From positions 868,001 to 932,000 of the forward strand of contig NW_027490180.1 in the NCBI RefSeq assembly GCF_050948175.1: a stretch of 64,000 bases of DNA, in the 5' to 3' direction. The position numbers and the translations under genes were made by a program. This DNA comes from Xylocopa sonorina. Taxonomy: Eukaryota > Arthropoda > Insecta > Hymenoptera > Apidae. A model generated the notes under the pieces. It had not been told where the DNA came from. It was given only the letters and a program-made list of their open reading frames with translations, and ran no database searches. Shown one piece after another: positions 24,386 to 40,326 of this stretch. Position 1 is the stretch's first letter. Every line of letters starts with the position of its first letter.

Positions 24386-26300
24386 GTTGCTTGGATCTAT
24401 AGAATTCTCATTCTTTTGTAGAGTAGAAGCAGATAATTATAATGCTTTTCATAGAAGATTAAAGATTACTTAATTCGAAACGTTGAAATGAGATGAGACA
24501 TGGCATGGTATGATGCATTAGTACTCTATTCTCTCGACATGTAGACACTACGAAGGGCAATCCTGTTGCATGGAGCTGTGGAATTTACGTTCTTATGAAG
24601 TTTTAAAGCAGATAAGCATAGAGCTATGCATAAGAGATTACAGCAATCTTACTTTGAAACGATGAAATGGGATGCGCCAGCGCATTGCATGGAGAATTCT
24701 AGCTCGATTGCTTTAACAGACAGAAACTACGGAGCGCCATGCCGTTGTATGGAATTATATAGTTCACATTCTATTGAAGACCTCTAACAGTTAAGCATAC
24801 TGTTATGGATATATGATTACAGATTCTTTGCTTTGAAACGTGTAAATGAGATGCGTCATTGCGCTGCATGAAGTATTAGAAATGTCTTGCTAGGTCACGT
24901 AGAGATCTGGAAACGATATTCTGTTGCAAGTAAGTATAGGATTCACATCCTTCTAAGGTCTAGATGCAGACAAATGTAACATATTGCATAGAACATTGCA
25001 ATTTACCATGAATCAATGAAATGACTTGCGACATCGTGTTGAATGAAGCAATAGAACTCTATTGCTTCGAAAAGTAGACATCTAAGAACGCAATTCCCTT
25101 GCAAGGAAGTGTAGAAATCACAGTCTTTTGGCGTGTATATGCAGACAAGCATAACGAGATGTGTAGAGTATTTTTATCTACTTACGTACTTCGAACTGTT
25201 GATATCAAATGCGATATCGCGTTTTATATAGCATTTCAAAATCTATTGCTTCAATACGTGCACATCTAGAAACGCTATCTCCTGGCAAGATATTGTAGGA
25301 TTTTTATAAAGTAATAGAACTTTATTGCTTTGACAAGTAGATATCTAAAAACGCTATTCCCCTGCAAGGGAGTGTAGGGTTCACATTCGCTAGAAGTGTT
25401 GAAGAGTTAAACGTAACGCGCTGCATTGAATATTACATCCTACATTACACATTGAAATGTGATGCGAGATCGCGATGAATGATGTATTAGAACTCTATTG
25501 CTTCGACACATTTACAACCAGAATCGCTATCCTCTTGTCAGGAAGTGTGGAAACCACACTTTTGGGGCGCAGAAGCAGATGAGCAAAATGATATATACAG
25601 TGCATCAAATTCTACATACATACTTCGAACTCTTGATGTGAAATGCTATATCGCGTTCCATGAAGCATTAGAACTCCTATGACTCGATTCGTAGACATCT
25701 AGAAACACCGTTCCGTAGCAAGCAAGTGCGGTATTTGCATTATTTTCAAGTGCAGACGAGATATACGTAACGCTTGAGTTGACGTTGCAACTTAACATGA
25801 GACATAGATATGAGATGCGATATAGCGCTACATGAAGTATTAGAAATCTATTGCATCGATATGTAGACTTCTGGAAACGCTACTCCGAAGCAAGGAAGTG
25901 TGGCTCTTACATTATTTTGAAGTCTAGATGAGACATACATAACTTGTTGCAATGAATAGTACATCTTATTTGGAGACATAGAAATGAGATGTGATATCGC
26001 GTTTTATGAAGCCTTAGAACTCTAATGCTTCGATACGTAGACATCTAGAAACGCGATTTCGTCGTAAGGAAGCGTGAGATTTACATTCCTTCGAAGTGCT
26101 GACGAGATATAATTAACACGATGCATTGATTTACATTTCAACAAAAAACATAGAAATATGATACAACATCGCACTTTATGTAGCATTGGAACTCTAAAGC
26201 TTCAATATCTGGTCATCTAGAAGCGCTATTCCGTAGCAAGGAAGTGTGAGATTTACATTCCTCTGAAGCGTTGCCGATATATACATAACGCGTTACATAC
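24386..26300 (-). repeat. Degenerate satellite edge next to island 1
   Basis: Monomer period and landmarks (GTAGACATCTAGAAACG, GCAAGGAAGTG, ACATTC, TGAAATGAGATGCG) are still visible, but spacing varies and many landmarks are broken. Homogeneity improves steadily to the right. This is the usual pattern at a satellite edge where exchange is rare. Confidence 0.8.
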
Positions 26301-28152
26301 AAATACATCTTGTCATTTTTCACAGAAATCATCTGCGAAATCGCGATTAACGAAGCATTACAACTCTACTGCCCCGACACGTAGACATCTGCAAGCTATA
26401 TTCCGCAGCAAGGAAGTGCGGTGTCTACTTTCATTTGAAGTGTATACGAGGTATACATAACACTTCGCAATGAATATTATATCTTATCATGAAGCATAGA
26501 AACGAGATGCGATATCGCGTCTTAAGAAGCATTATAAACCTATTTCTTCGATACGTTGACATCTGCAAACGCTATTTCCTAGCAGCGATGTGTCGCATTT
26601 ACATTCTTTTGAAATGAATACGAGGTATACATAACATAACACAATGAATATTATATCTTATCACGAAACATAGGAATGAAATGCGACATCTCGTTTTAAG
26701 AAGCATTAGAACTCTATTGCTACGATACGTAGACATCTGCAAACTCTATTTCCTAGCATGTAAGTGTCGCATTCACATTCTCATGAAGTGAATACGAGGT
26801 ATACATAACACTTCGCAATGAATATTATATCTTATCATGAAACATAGGTGTGAGATGCGATATCGCGTTTTAAGAAGCATTAGATCTCTCTTGCTACGAT
26901 ACGTAGACATCTGCAAACGCTATTTCCTAGCAAGGAAGTGTCGCATTTACATTATTTTGAAGTGAATACGAGGTATACATAACACTCTACAATGAATATT
27001 GTATCTTATCACGAAACATAGAAATGAAATACGACTTCTCATTTTAAGAAGCATTAGAACTCTACTGCTACGATACGTGGACATCTGCAAACGCTATTTC
27101 CTAGCATGCAAGTGTCGCATTTACATTCTTTTGAAGTTAATACGAGGTATACATGACACATCGCAATGAATATATTATGTCTTATCATGAAACTTAGAAG
27201 TGATATGCGATATCGCGTTTTAAGAAGCATTAGAACTCTATTGCTACGATGCGTAGACATCTGCGAATGTTATTTCCTAGCATGGAAGTGTCGCATTTAC
27301 ATTCTTTTGAAGTGAATACGAGGTATACATAACATTCCACAATGAATATTATATCTTATTACGAAACATAGAAATGAAATACGACTTCTCATTTTAAGAA
27401 GCATTAGAACTCTGTTGTTGCGATACGTAGACATCTGCAAACGCCATTTCCTAGCATGTAAGTGTCGCATTTACATTCTTTTGAAGTGAATACGAGATAT
27501 ACATGACACTTCGCAATGAATATTATATCTTATCATGAAACATAGGAATGAGGTGCTATATCGCGTTTTGAGAAGCAATAGGACTCTACTGCTAATATAC
27601 GTAAACATCTGCAAACAATATTTCCTAGCAAGGAAATGTCGCACTTACATTCCATTGAAGTGAATACGAGGTATACATAACATTACACAATGAATATTAT
27701 ATCTTATTACGAAACATAGAACTGAAATACGACATCTCGTTTTAAGAAGCATTAGTACTCTATTGCTGTGAAACGTACACATCTGCAAACAATATTTCCT
27801 AGCATGTGAGTTTCGCATTTACATTCTTTTGAAGTGAATGCGAGGTATACATAACAATCTACAATGAATATTGTATCTTATCGCGAAATATAGAAATGAA
27901 ATGCGACATATCGTTTTAAGTAGCATTAAAACTCTATTGCTACGATACGTAGACATCAGCAAACGCTATTTCCTAGCATGGAAGTACCGCATTTACATTC
28001 TTTTGAAGATACTACGAGGTATTCATAACACTTCGCAATGAATATTATATCTTATCATGAAACATAGAAGTGAGATGCGATATCGCGTTTTAGAAGCATT
28101 AGAACTATATTGCTACGATTCGTAGACATCTGCAAACGCTATTTCCTAGCAT

Positions 28153-31100
28153 AGAAGCGTCGCATTTACATTCTTTTGAAGTGAATACGAGGTATACATA
28201 ACACTCTACAATGAATATTATATCTTATCACGAATCATAGGAAAGAAATGCGACATCCCGTTTTAAGAAGCATTAGTACTCTATTGCTACGACACGTAGA
28301 CATCTGCAAACAATATTTCCTAGCAAGGAAGTGTCCTATTTACATTCTTTTGAAGTGAATGCGAGGTACACATAACAATCTACAATGAATATTGTATCTT
28401 ATCGCGAAATATAGAAATGAAATACGACATCTCGTTTTAAGAAGCATTAGAACTCTATTGTTACGATACGTAGACATCTGCAAACGCTATTTCCTAGCAT
28501 GTAAGTGTCGCATTTACATTCTTTTGAAGTGAATACGAGGTATACATGACACATCGCAATGAATATTATATCTTATCATGAGACATAGAAGTGAGATGCG
28601 ATATCGCGTTTTAAGAAGCATTAGAATTCTATTGCTACGATACATAGACATCTGCAAACGCTATTTCCTAGCATGGAAGTGTCGCATTTACATTCTTTAG
28701 AAGTGAATACGGGATATACATGACACTTCGCAATGAATATTATATCTTATCATGAAACATAGGAATGAGGTGCCATATCGCGTTTTGAGAAGCATTAGAA
28801 CTCTATTGCTAATATACGTAGACATCTGCAAACAATATTTCCTAGCAAGAAAATGTCGCAATTACATTCCATTGAAGTGAATACGAGGTATACATAACAT
28901 TACACAATGAATATTGTATCTTATTACGAAACATAGAAATGAAATACGACATCTCGTTTTAAGAAGCATTAGTACTCTATTGCTACGATACGTAGACATC
29001 TGCAACCGCTACTTCTTAGCATGGAAGTGCCGCATATACATTCTTTTGAAGATAATGCGAGGTATACATGACACATCGCAATGAATATTTTATATCTTAT
29101 CATGAAACTTAGAAGTGAGATGCGATATCGCGTTTTAAGAAGCATTAGAACTCTATTGCTACGATACGTAGACATCTGCAAACAATATTTCCTAGCAAGG
29201 AAATGTCGCACTTACATTCCATTGAAGTGAATACGAGGTATACATAACATTACACAATGAATGTTATATCTTATTAAGAAACATAGAAATGAAATACGAC
29301 ATCTCGTTTTAAGAAGCATTAGTACTCTATTGCTAATATACGTAGACATCAGCAAACGCTATTTCCTAGCATGGAAGTGCCGCATTTACATTCTTTTGAA
29401 GTTAATACGAGGTATTCATAACACTTCGCAATGAATATTATATCTTATCATGAAACATAGAAGTGAGATGCGATATCGCGTTTTAGAAGCATTAGAACTA
29501 TATTGCTACGATTCGTAGACATCTGCAAACGCTATTTCCTAGCATGGAAGTGTCGCATTTACATTCTTTTGAAGTGAATACGAGGTATACATAACACTCT
29601 ACAATGAATATTATATCTTATCACGAAACATAGGAATGAAATGCGACATCTCGTTTTAAGAAGCATTAGTACTCTATTGCTACGATACGTAGACATCTGC
29701 AATCGCTATTTGCTAGCATGTAAGTGTCGCATTTACATTCTTTTGAAGTGAATACGAGGTATACATGACACTTCGCAATGAATATTATATCTTATCATGA
29801 AACATAGAAGTGAGATGCGATATCGCGTTTTAAGAAGCATCAGAACTCTATTGCTACGACACGTAGACATCTGCAAAGGCTATTTCCTAGCATGGAAGTG
29901 CCGCATTTACATTCTTATGAAGTGAATACGAGGTATACATAACATTCCACAATGAATATTATATCTTATTACGAAACATAGAAATGAAATACGACTTCTC
30001 ATTTTAAGAATCATCAGAACTCTATTGCTACGATACGTAGACATCTGCAAAAGCTATTTCCTAGCATGGAAGTGCCGCATTAAAATTCTTTTGAAGATAA
30101 TACGAGGTATACATAACACTTCGCAATGAATATTATATCTTATCATGAAACATAGAAGTGAGATGCGATATCGCGTTTTAAGAAGCATTAGAATTCTATT
30201 GCTACGATACATAGACATCTGCAAACGCTATTTCCTAGCATGGAAGTGTCGCATTTACATTCTTTTGAAGTGAATACGAGGTGTACATGACACTTCTCAA
30301 TGAATATTATATCTTATCGTGAAACATAGATGTGAGATGCGATATCGCGTTTTAAGAAGCATTAGAACTCTAATGCTACGATACGTAGACATCTGCAAAC
30401 GCTACTTCCTAGCATGGAAATATCGCATTTACATTCTTTTGAAGTGAATACGAGGTATACATAACATTCCACAATGAATATTATATCTTATTACGAAACA
30501 TAGAAATGAAATACGACTTCTCATTTCAAGAATCATTAGAACTCTATTGCTACGATACGTAGACATCTGCAAAAGCTATTTCGTATCATGGAAGTGCCGC
30601 ATTTAAATTCTTTTGAAGATAATACGAGGTATACATAACACTTCGCAATGAATATTATATCTTATCATGAAACATAGATGTGAAATGCGATATCGCGTTT
30701 TAAGAAGCATTAAAACTCTATTGCTACGATACGTAGACATCTGCAAACGCTACTTCTTAGCATGGAAATATCGCATTTACATTCTTTTGAAGTGAATACG
30801 AGATATACATGACACGTCGCAATGAATATTATATCTTATCATGAAACATAGGAATGAGGTGCTATATCGCGTTTTGAGAAGCATTAGAACTCTATTGCTA
30901 ATATACGTAGACATCTGCAAACAATATTTCCTAGCAAGGAAATGTCGCACTTACATTCCATTGAAGTGAATACGAGGTATACATAACATTAAACAATGAA
31001 TATTATATCTTACTACCAAACATAGAAATGAAATACGACATCTCGTTTTAAGAAGGATTAGTACTCCATTGCTAATATACGTAGACATCTGCAAACAATA

Positions 31101-34100
31101 TTTCCTAGCAAGGAAATGTCGCAATTACATTCCATTGAAGTGAATACGAGGTGTACATAACATTACATAATGAATATTATATCTTATTACGAAATATAGA
31201 AATGAAATACGACATCTCGTTTTAAGAAGCATTAGTACTCTATTGCTGTGAAACGTACACATCTGCAAACAATATTTCCTAGCATGTGAGTTTAGCATTT
31301 ACATTCTTTTGAAGTGAATACGCGGTATACATGGCACTTCGCAATGAATATTATATCTTATCACGAAGCATAGAAGTGAGATGCGATATCGCGTTTTAAG
31401 AAGCATTAGAACTCAATAGCTACGATGCGTAGACATGCAAACAATATTTCCTAGCAAGGAAATGTCGCAATTACATTCCATTGAAGTGAATACGAGGTAT
31501 ACATAACATTACACAATGAATATTATATCTTATTACGAAACATAGGAATGAAATACGACATCTCGTTTTAAGAAGCATTAGTACTCTATTGCTGTGAAAC
31601 GTAGACATCTGCAAACAAAATTTCCTAGCATGTGAGTTTCGCATTTACATTCTTTTGAAGTGAATACGAGGTATACATGACACTTCGCAATGAATATTAT
31701 ATCTTATCATGAAACATAGAAGTGAGATGCGATATCGCGTTTTAAGAAGCATTAGAAATCTATTGCTACGATACATAGACATCTGCAAACGCTATTTCCT
31801 AGCATGGAAGTGCCGCATTTACATTCTTTTGAAGATAATACGGGGTATACATAACACTTCGCAATGAATATTATATCTTATCATGAAACATAGAAGTGAG
31901 ATGCGATATCGCGATTTAAGAAGCATTAGAATTCTATTGCTACGATACATAGACATCTGCAAACGCTATTTCATAGCACGGAAGTGTCGCATTTACATTC
32001 TTTTGAAGTGAATACGAGGTGTACATGACACTTCGCAATGAATATTATATCCTATCATGAAACATAGATGTGAGATGCGATATCGCGTTTTAAGAAGCAT
32101 TGGAACTCTATAGCTACGATACGTAGACATCTGCAAACAATATTTCCTAGCAAGGAAATGTCGCAATTACATTCCATTGAAGTGAATACGAGGTATACAT
32201 AACATTACACAATGAATATTATATCTTATTACGGAACATAGAAATGAAATACGACATCTCGTTTTAAGAAGCATTAGTACTCTATTGCTGTGAAACGTAG
32301 ACATCTGCAAACAATATTTCCTAGCATGTGAGTTTCGCATTTACATTCTTTTGAAGTGAGTACGAGGTATACATGACACTTCGCAATGAATATTATATCT
32401 TATCATGAAACATAGGAGTGAGATGCGATATCGCGTTTTAAGAAGCATTAGAACTCTATTGCTACGATACGTAGACATCTGCAAACGCTACTTCCTAGCA
32501 TGGAAGTGTCGCATTTACATTCTTTAGAAGTGAATACGGGATATACATGACACTTCGCAATGAATATTATATCTTATCATGAAACATAGGAATGAGGTGC
32601 TATATCGCGTTTTGAGAAGCATTAGAATTCTATTGCTACGATACATAGACATCTGCAAACGCTATTTCCTAGCATGGAAGTGTCGCATTTACATTCTTTT
32701 GAAGTGAATACGAGGTGTACATGACACTTCTCAATGAATATTATATCTTATCGTGAAACATAGATGTGAGATGCGATATCGCGTTTTAAGAAGCATTAGA
32801 ACTCTAATGCTACGATACGTAGACATCTGCAAACGCTACTTCCTAGCATGGAAATATCGCATTTACATTCTTTTGAAGTGAATATGAGGTATACATAACA
32901 TTCCACAATGAATATTATATCTTATTACGAAACATAGAAATGAAATACGACTTCTCATTTTAAGAATCATTAGAACTCTATTGCTACGATACGTAGACAT
33001 CTGCAAAAGCTATTTCGTATCATGGAAGTGCCGCATTTAAATTCTTTTGAAGATAATACGAGGTATACATAACACTTCGCAATGAATATTATATCTTATC
33101 ATGAAACATAGATGTGAAATGCGATATCGCGTTTTAAGAAGCATTAAAACTCTATTGCTACGATACGTAGACATCTGCAAACGCTACTTCTTAGCATGGA
33201 AATATCGCATTTACATTCTTTTGAAGTGAATACGAGATATACATGACACGTCGCAATGAATATTATATCTTATCATGAAACATAGGAATGAGGTGCTATA
33301 TCGCGTTTTGAGAAGCATTAGAACTCTATTGCTAATATACGTAGACATCTGCAAACAATATTTCCTAGCAAGGAAATGTCGCACTTACATTCCATTGAAG
33401 TGAATACGAGGTATACATAACATTAAACAATGAATATTATATCTTACTACCAAACATAGAAATGAAATACGACATCTCGTTTTAAGAAGGATTAGTACTC
33501 CATTGCTAATATACGTAGACATCTGCAAACAATATTTCCTAGCAAGGAAATGTCGCAATTACATTCCATTGAAGTGAATACGAGGTGTACATAACATTAC
33601 ATAATGAATATTATATCTTATTACGAAATATAGAAATGAAATACGACATCTCGTTTTAAGAAGCATTAGTACTCTATTTCTGTGAAACGTACACATCTGC
33701 AAACAATATTTCCTAGCATGTGAGTTTAGCATTTACATTCTTTTGAAGTGAATACGCGGTATACATGGCACTTCGCAATGAATATTATATCTTATCATGA
33801 AACATAGAAGTGAGATGCGATATCGCGTTTTAAGAAGCATTAGAACTCTATAGCTACGATGCGTAGACATGCAAACAATATTTCCTAGCAAGGAAATGTC
33901 GCAATTACATTCCATTGAAGTGAATACGAGGTATACATAATATTACACAATGAATATTATATCTTATTACGAAACATAGGAATGAAATACGACATCTCGT
34001 TTTAAGAAGCATTAGTACTCTATTGCTGTGAAACGTAGACATCTGCAAACAAAATTTCCTAGCATGTGAGTTTCGCATTTACATTCTTTTGAAGTGAATA

Positions 34101-34239
34101 CGAGGTATACATGACACTTCGCAATGAATATTATATCTTATCATGAAACATAGAAGTGAGATGCGATATCGCGTTTTAAGAAGCATTAGAAATCTATTGC
34201 TACGATACATAGACATCTGCAAACGCTATTTCCTAGCAT
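28153..34239 (-). repeat. 6,087-bp higher-order unit (35 monomers), copy 1
   Basis: Bases 28,153-34,239 and 34,240-40,326 form a direct tandem duplication with a constant offset of 6,087 bp. Markers include GAAGCGTCGC at 28,154 and 34,241, and a TGCAACCGCTACTTCTTAGC monomer at about 29,003 and 35,090. I found only a few differences, such as CATGAGACAT/CATGAAACAT near 28,563 and TATCTTATC/TATCATATC near 29,786. The duplication is therefore very young. Confidence 0.92.
31806..34239 (-). repeat. Nested 2,434-bp sub-repeat (14 monomers)
   Basis: The marker AAACGTACAC falls at 31,251, 33,685, 37,338 and 39,772, giving spacings of 2,434, 3,653 and 2,434 bp. A 2,434-bp unit (14 monomers) is thus repeated inside each 6,087-bp unit: about 30,180-31,805 matches 32,620-34,239. 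The second occurrence is 37,893-40,326, followed by a partial third to about 41,170. The 2,434-bp repeat must predate the 6,087-bp duplication. Confidence 0.85.
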
Positions 34240-37200
34240 AGAAGCGTCGCATTTACATTCTTTTGAAGTGAATACGAGGTATACATAACACTCTACAATG
34301 AATATTATATCTTATCACGAATCATAGGAAAGAAATGCGACATCCCGTTTTAAGAAGCATTAGTACTCTATTGCTACGACACGTAGACATCTGCAAACAA
34401 TATTTCCTAGCAAGGAAGTGTCCTATTTACATTCTTTTGAAGTGAATGCGAGGTACACATAACAATCTACAATGAATATTGTATCTTATCGCGAAATATA
34501 GAAATGAAATACGACATCTCGTTTTAAGAAGCATTAGAACTCTATTGTTACGATACGTAGACATCTGCAAACGCTATTTCCTAGCATGTAAGTGTCGCAT
34601 TTACATTCTTTTGAAGTGAATACGAGGTATACATGACACATCGCAATGAATATTATATCTTATCATGAAACATAGAAGTGAGATGCGATATCGCGTTTTA
34701 AGAAGCATTAGAATTCTATTGCTACGATACATAGACATCTGCAAACGCTATTTCCTAGCATGGAAGTGTCGCATTTACATTCTTTAGAAGTGAATACGGG
34801 ATATACATGACACTTCGCAATGAATATTATATCTTATCATGAAACATAGGAATGAGGTGCTATATCGCGTTTTGAGAAGCATTAGAACTCTATTGCTAAT
34901 ATACGTAGACATCTGCAAACAATATTTCCTAGCAAGAAAATGTCGCAATTACATTCCATTGAAGTGAATACGAGGTATACATAACATTACACAATGAATA
35001 TTGTATCTTATTACGAAACATAGAAATGAAATACGACATCTCGTTTTAAGAAGCATTAGTACTCTATTGCTACGATACGTAGACATCTGCAACCGCTACT
35101 TCTTAGCATGGAAGTGCCGCATATACATTCTTTTGAAGATAATGCGAGGTATACATGACACATCGCAATGAATATTTTATATCTTATCATGAAACTTAGA
35201 AGTGAGATGCGATATCGCGTTTTAAGAAGCATTAGAACTCTATTGCTACGATACGTAGACATCTGCAAACAATATTTCCTAGCAAGGAAATGTCGCACTT
35301 ACATTCCATTGAAGTGAATACGAGGTATACATAACATTACACAATGAATGTTATATCTTATTAAGAAACATAGAAATGAAATACGACATCTCGTTTTAAG
35401 AAGCATTAGTACTCTATTGCTAATATACGTAGACATCAGCAAACGCTATTTCCTAGCATGGAAGTGCCGCATTTACATTCTTTTGAAGTTAATACGAGGT
35501 ATTCATAACACTTCGCAATGAATATTATATCTTATCATGAAACATAGAAGTGAGATGCGATATCGCGTTTTAGAAGCATTAGAACTATATTGCTACGATT
35601 CGTAGACATCTGCAAACGCTATTTCCTAGCATGGAAGTGTCGCATTTACATTCTTTTGAAGTGAATACGAGGTATACATAACACTCTACAATGAATATTA
35701 TATCTTATCACGAAACATAGGAATGAAATGCGACATCTCGTTTTAAGAAGCATTAGTACTCTATTGCTACGATACGTAGACATCTGCAATCGCTATTTGC
35801 TAGCATGTAAGTGTCGCATTTACATTCTTTTGAAGTGAATACGAGGTATACATGACACTTCGCAATGAATATTATATCATATCATGAAACATAGAAGTGA
35901 GATGCGATATCGCGTTTTAAGAAGCATCAGAACTCTATTGCTACGACACGTAGACATCTGCAAAGGCTATTTCCTAGCATGGAAGTGCCGCATTTACATT
36001 CTTATGAAGTGAATACGAGGTATACATAACATTCCACAATGAATATTATATCTTATTACGAAACATAGAAATGAAATACGACTTCTCATTTTAAGAATCA
36101 TCAGAACTCTATTGCTACGATACGTAGACATCTGCAAAAGCTATTTCCTAGCATGGAAGTGCCGCATTAAAATTCTTTTGAAGATAATACGAGGTATACA
36201 TAACACTTCGCAATGAATATTATATCTTATCATGAAACATAGAAGTGAGATGCGATATCGCGTTTTAAGAAGCATTAGAATTCTATTGCTACGATACATA
36301 GACATCTGCAAACGCTATTTCCTAGCATGGAAGTGTCGCATTTACATTCTTTTGAAGTGAATACGAGGTGTACATGACACTTCTCAATGAATATTATATC
36401 TTATCGTGAAACATAGATGTGAGATGCGATATCGCGTTTTAAGAAGCATTAGAACTCTAATGCTACGATACGTAGACATCTGCAAACGCTACTTCCTAGC
36501 ATGGAAATATCGCATTTACATTCTTTTGAAGTGAATACGAGGTATACATAACATTCCACAATGAATATTATATCTTATTACGAAACATAGAAATGAAATA
36601 CGACTTCTCATTTCAAGAATCATTAGAACTCTATTGCTACGATACGTAGACATCTGCAAAAGCTATTTCGTATCATGGAAGTGCCGCATTTAAATTCTTT
36701 TGAAGATAATACGAGGTATACATAACACTTCGCAATGAATATTATATCTTATCATGAAACATAGATGTGAAATGCGATATCGCGTTTTAAGAAGCATTAA
36801 AACTCTATTGCTACGATACGTAGACATCTGCAAACGCTACTTCTTAGCATGGAAATATCGCATTTACATTCTTTTGAAGTGAATACGAGATATACATGAC
36901 ACGTCGCAATGAATATTATATCTTATCATGAAACATAGGAATGAGGTGCTATATCGCGTTTTGAGAAGCATTAGAACTCTATTGCTAATATACGTAGACA
37001 TCTGCAAACAATATTTCCTAGCAAGGAAATGTCGCACTTACATTCCATTGAAGTGAATACGAGGTATACATAACATTAAACAATGAATATTATATCTTAC
37101 TACCAAACATAGAAATGAAATACGACATCTCGTTTTAAGAAGGATTAGTACTCCATTGCTAATATACGTAGACATCTGCAAACAATATTTCCTAGCAAGG

Positions 37201-40200
37201 AAATGTCGCAATTACATTCCATTGAAGTGAATACGAGGTGTACATAACATTACATAATGAATATTATATCTTATTACGAAATATAGAAATGAAATACGAC
37301 ATCTCGTTTTAAGAAGCATTAGTACTCTATTGCTGTGAAACGTACACATCTGCAAACAATATTTCCTAGCATGTGAGTTTAGCATTTACATTCTTTTGAA
37401 GTGAATACGCGGTATACATGGCACTTCGCAATGAATATTATATCTTATCACGAAGCATAGAAGTGAGATGCGATATCGCGTTTTAAGAAGCATTAGAACT
37501 CTATAGCTACGATGCGTAGACATGCAAACAATATTTCCTAGCAAGGAAATGTCGCAATTACATTCCATTGAAGTGAATACGAGGTATACATAACATTACA
37601 CAATGAATATTATATCTTATTACGAAACATAGGAATGAAATACGACATCTCGTTTTAAGAAGCATTAGTACTCTATTGCTGTGAAACGTAGACATCTGCA
37701 AACAAAATTTCCTAGCATGTGAGTTTCGCATTTACATTCTTTTGAAGTGAATACGAGGTATACATGACACTTCGCAATGAATATTATATCTTATCATGAA
37801 ACATAGAAGTGAGATGCGATATCGCGTTTTAAGAAGCATTAGAAATCTATTGCTACGATACATAGACATCTGCAAACGCTATTTCCTAGCATGGAAGTGC
37901 CGCATTTACATTCTTTTGAAGATAATACGGGGTATACATAACACTTCGCAATGAATATTATATCTTATCATGAAACATAGAAGTGAGATGCGATATCGCG
38001 ATTTAAGAAGCATTAGAATTCTATTGCTACGATACATAGACATCTGCAAACGCTATTTCATAGCACGGAAGTGTCGCATTTACATTCTTTTGAAGTGAAT
38101 ACGAGGTGTACATGACACTTCGCAATGAATATTATATCCTATCATGAAACATAGATGTGAGATGCGATATCGCGTTTTAAGAAGCATTGGAACTCTATAG
38201 CTACGATACGTAGACATCTGCAAACAATATTTCCTAGCAAGGAAATGTCGCAATTACATTCCATTGAAGTGAATACGAGGTATACATAACATTACACAAT
38301 GAATATTATATCTTATTACGGAACATAGAAATGAAATACGACATCTCGTTTTAAGAAGCATTAGTACTCTATTGCTGTGAAACGTAGACATCTGCAAACA
38401 ATATTTCCTAGCATGTGAGTTTCGCATTTACATTCTTTTGAAGTGAGTACGAGGTATACATGACACTTCGCAATGAATATTATATCTTATCATGAAACAT
38501 AGGAGTGAGATGCGATATCGCGTTTTAAGAAGCATTAGAACTCTATTGCTACGATACGTAGACATCTGCAAACGCTACTTCCTAGCATGGAAGTGTCGCA
38601 TTTACATTCTTTAGAAGTGAATACGGGATATACATGACACTTCGCAATGAATATTATATCTTATCATGAAACATAGGAATGAGGTGCTATATCGCGTTTT
38701 GAGAAGCATTAGAATTCTATTGCTACGATACATAGACATCTGCAAACGCTATTTCCTAGCATGGAAGTGTCGCATTTACATTCTTTTGAAGTGAATACGA
38801 GGTGTACATGACACTTCTCAATGAATATTATATCTTATCGTGAAACATAGATGTGAGATGCGATATCGCGTTTTAAGAAGCATTAGAACTCTAATGCTAC
38901 GATACGTAGACATCTGCAAACGCTACTTCCTAGCATGGAAATATCGCATTTACATTCTTTTGAAGTGAATATGAGGTATACATAACATTCCACAATGAAT
39001 ATTATATCTTATTACGAAACATAGAAATGAAATACGACTTCTCATTTTAAGAATCATTAGAACTCTATTGCTACGATACGTAGACATCTGCAAAAGCTAT
39101 TTCGTATCATGGAAGTGCCGCATTTAAATTCTTTTGAAGATAATACGAGGTATACATAACACTTCGCAATGAATATTATATCTTATCATGAAACATAGAT
39201 GTGAAATGCGATATCGCGTTTTAAGAAGCATTAAAACTCTATTGCTACGATACGTAGACATCTGCAAACGCTACTTCTTAGCATGGAAATATCGCATTTA
39301 CATTCTTTTGAAGTGAATACGAGATATACATGACACGTCGCAATGAATATTATATCTTATCATGAAACATAGGAATGAGGTGCTATATCGCGTTTTGAGA
39401 AGCATTAGAACTCTATTGCTAATATACGTAGACATCTGCAAACAATATTTCCTAGCAAGGAAATGTCGCACTTACATTCCATTGAAGTGAATACGAGGTA
39501 TACATAACATTAAACAATGAATATTATATCTTACTACCAAACATAGAAATGAAATACGACATCTCGTTTTAAGAAGGATTAGTACTCCATTGCTAATATA
39601 CGTAGACATCTGCAAACAATATTTCCTAGCAAGGAAATGTCGCAATTACATTCCATTGAAGTGAATACGAGGTGTACATAACATTACATAATGAATATTA
39701 TATCTTATTACGAAATATAGAAATGAAATACGACATCTCGTTTTAAGAAGCATTAGTACTCTATTTCTGTGAAACGTACACATCTGCAAACAATATTTCC
39801 TAGCATGTGAGTTTAGCATTTACATTCTTTTGAAGTGAATACGCGGTATACATGGCACTTCGCAATGAATATTATATCTTATCATGAAACATAGAAGTGA
39901 GATGCGATATCGCGTTTTAAGAAGCATTAGAACTCTATAGCTACGATGCGTAGACATGCAAACAATATTTCCTAGCAAGGAAATGTCGCAATTACATTCC
40001 ATTGAAGTGAATACGAGGTATACATAATATTACACAATGAATATTATATCTTATTACGAAACATAGGAATGAAATACGACATCTCGTTTTAAGAAGCATT
40101 AGTACTCTATTGCTGTGAAACGTAGACATCTGCAAACAAAATTTCCTAGCATGTGAGTTTCGCATTTACATTCTTTTGAAGTGAATACGAGGTATACATG

Positions 40201-40326
40201 ACACTTCGCAATGAATATTATATCTTATCATGAAACATAGAAGTGAGATGCGATATCGCGTTTTAAGAAGCATTAGAAATCTATTGCTACGATACATAGA
40301 CATCTGCAAACGCTATTTCCTAGCAT
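34240..40326 (-). repeat. 6,087-bp higher-order unit (35 monomers), copy 2
   Basis: Exact downstream partner of 28,153-34,239. It ends where the sequence changes from the GCATAGAAGCGTCGC type to GCATGGAAGTGCCGC at about 40,326, giving a clean unit boundary on both sides. Confidence 0.92.
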
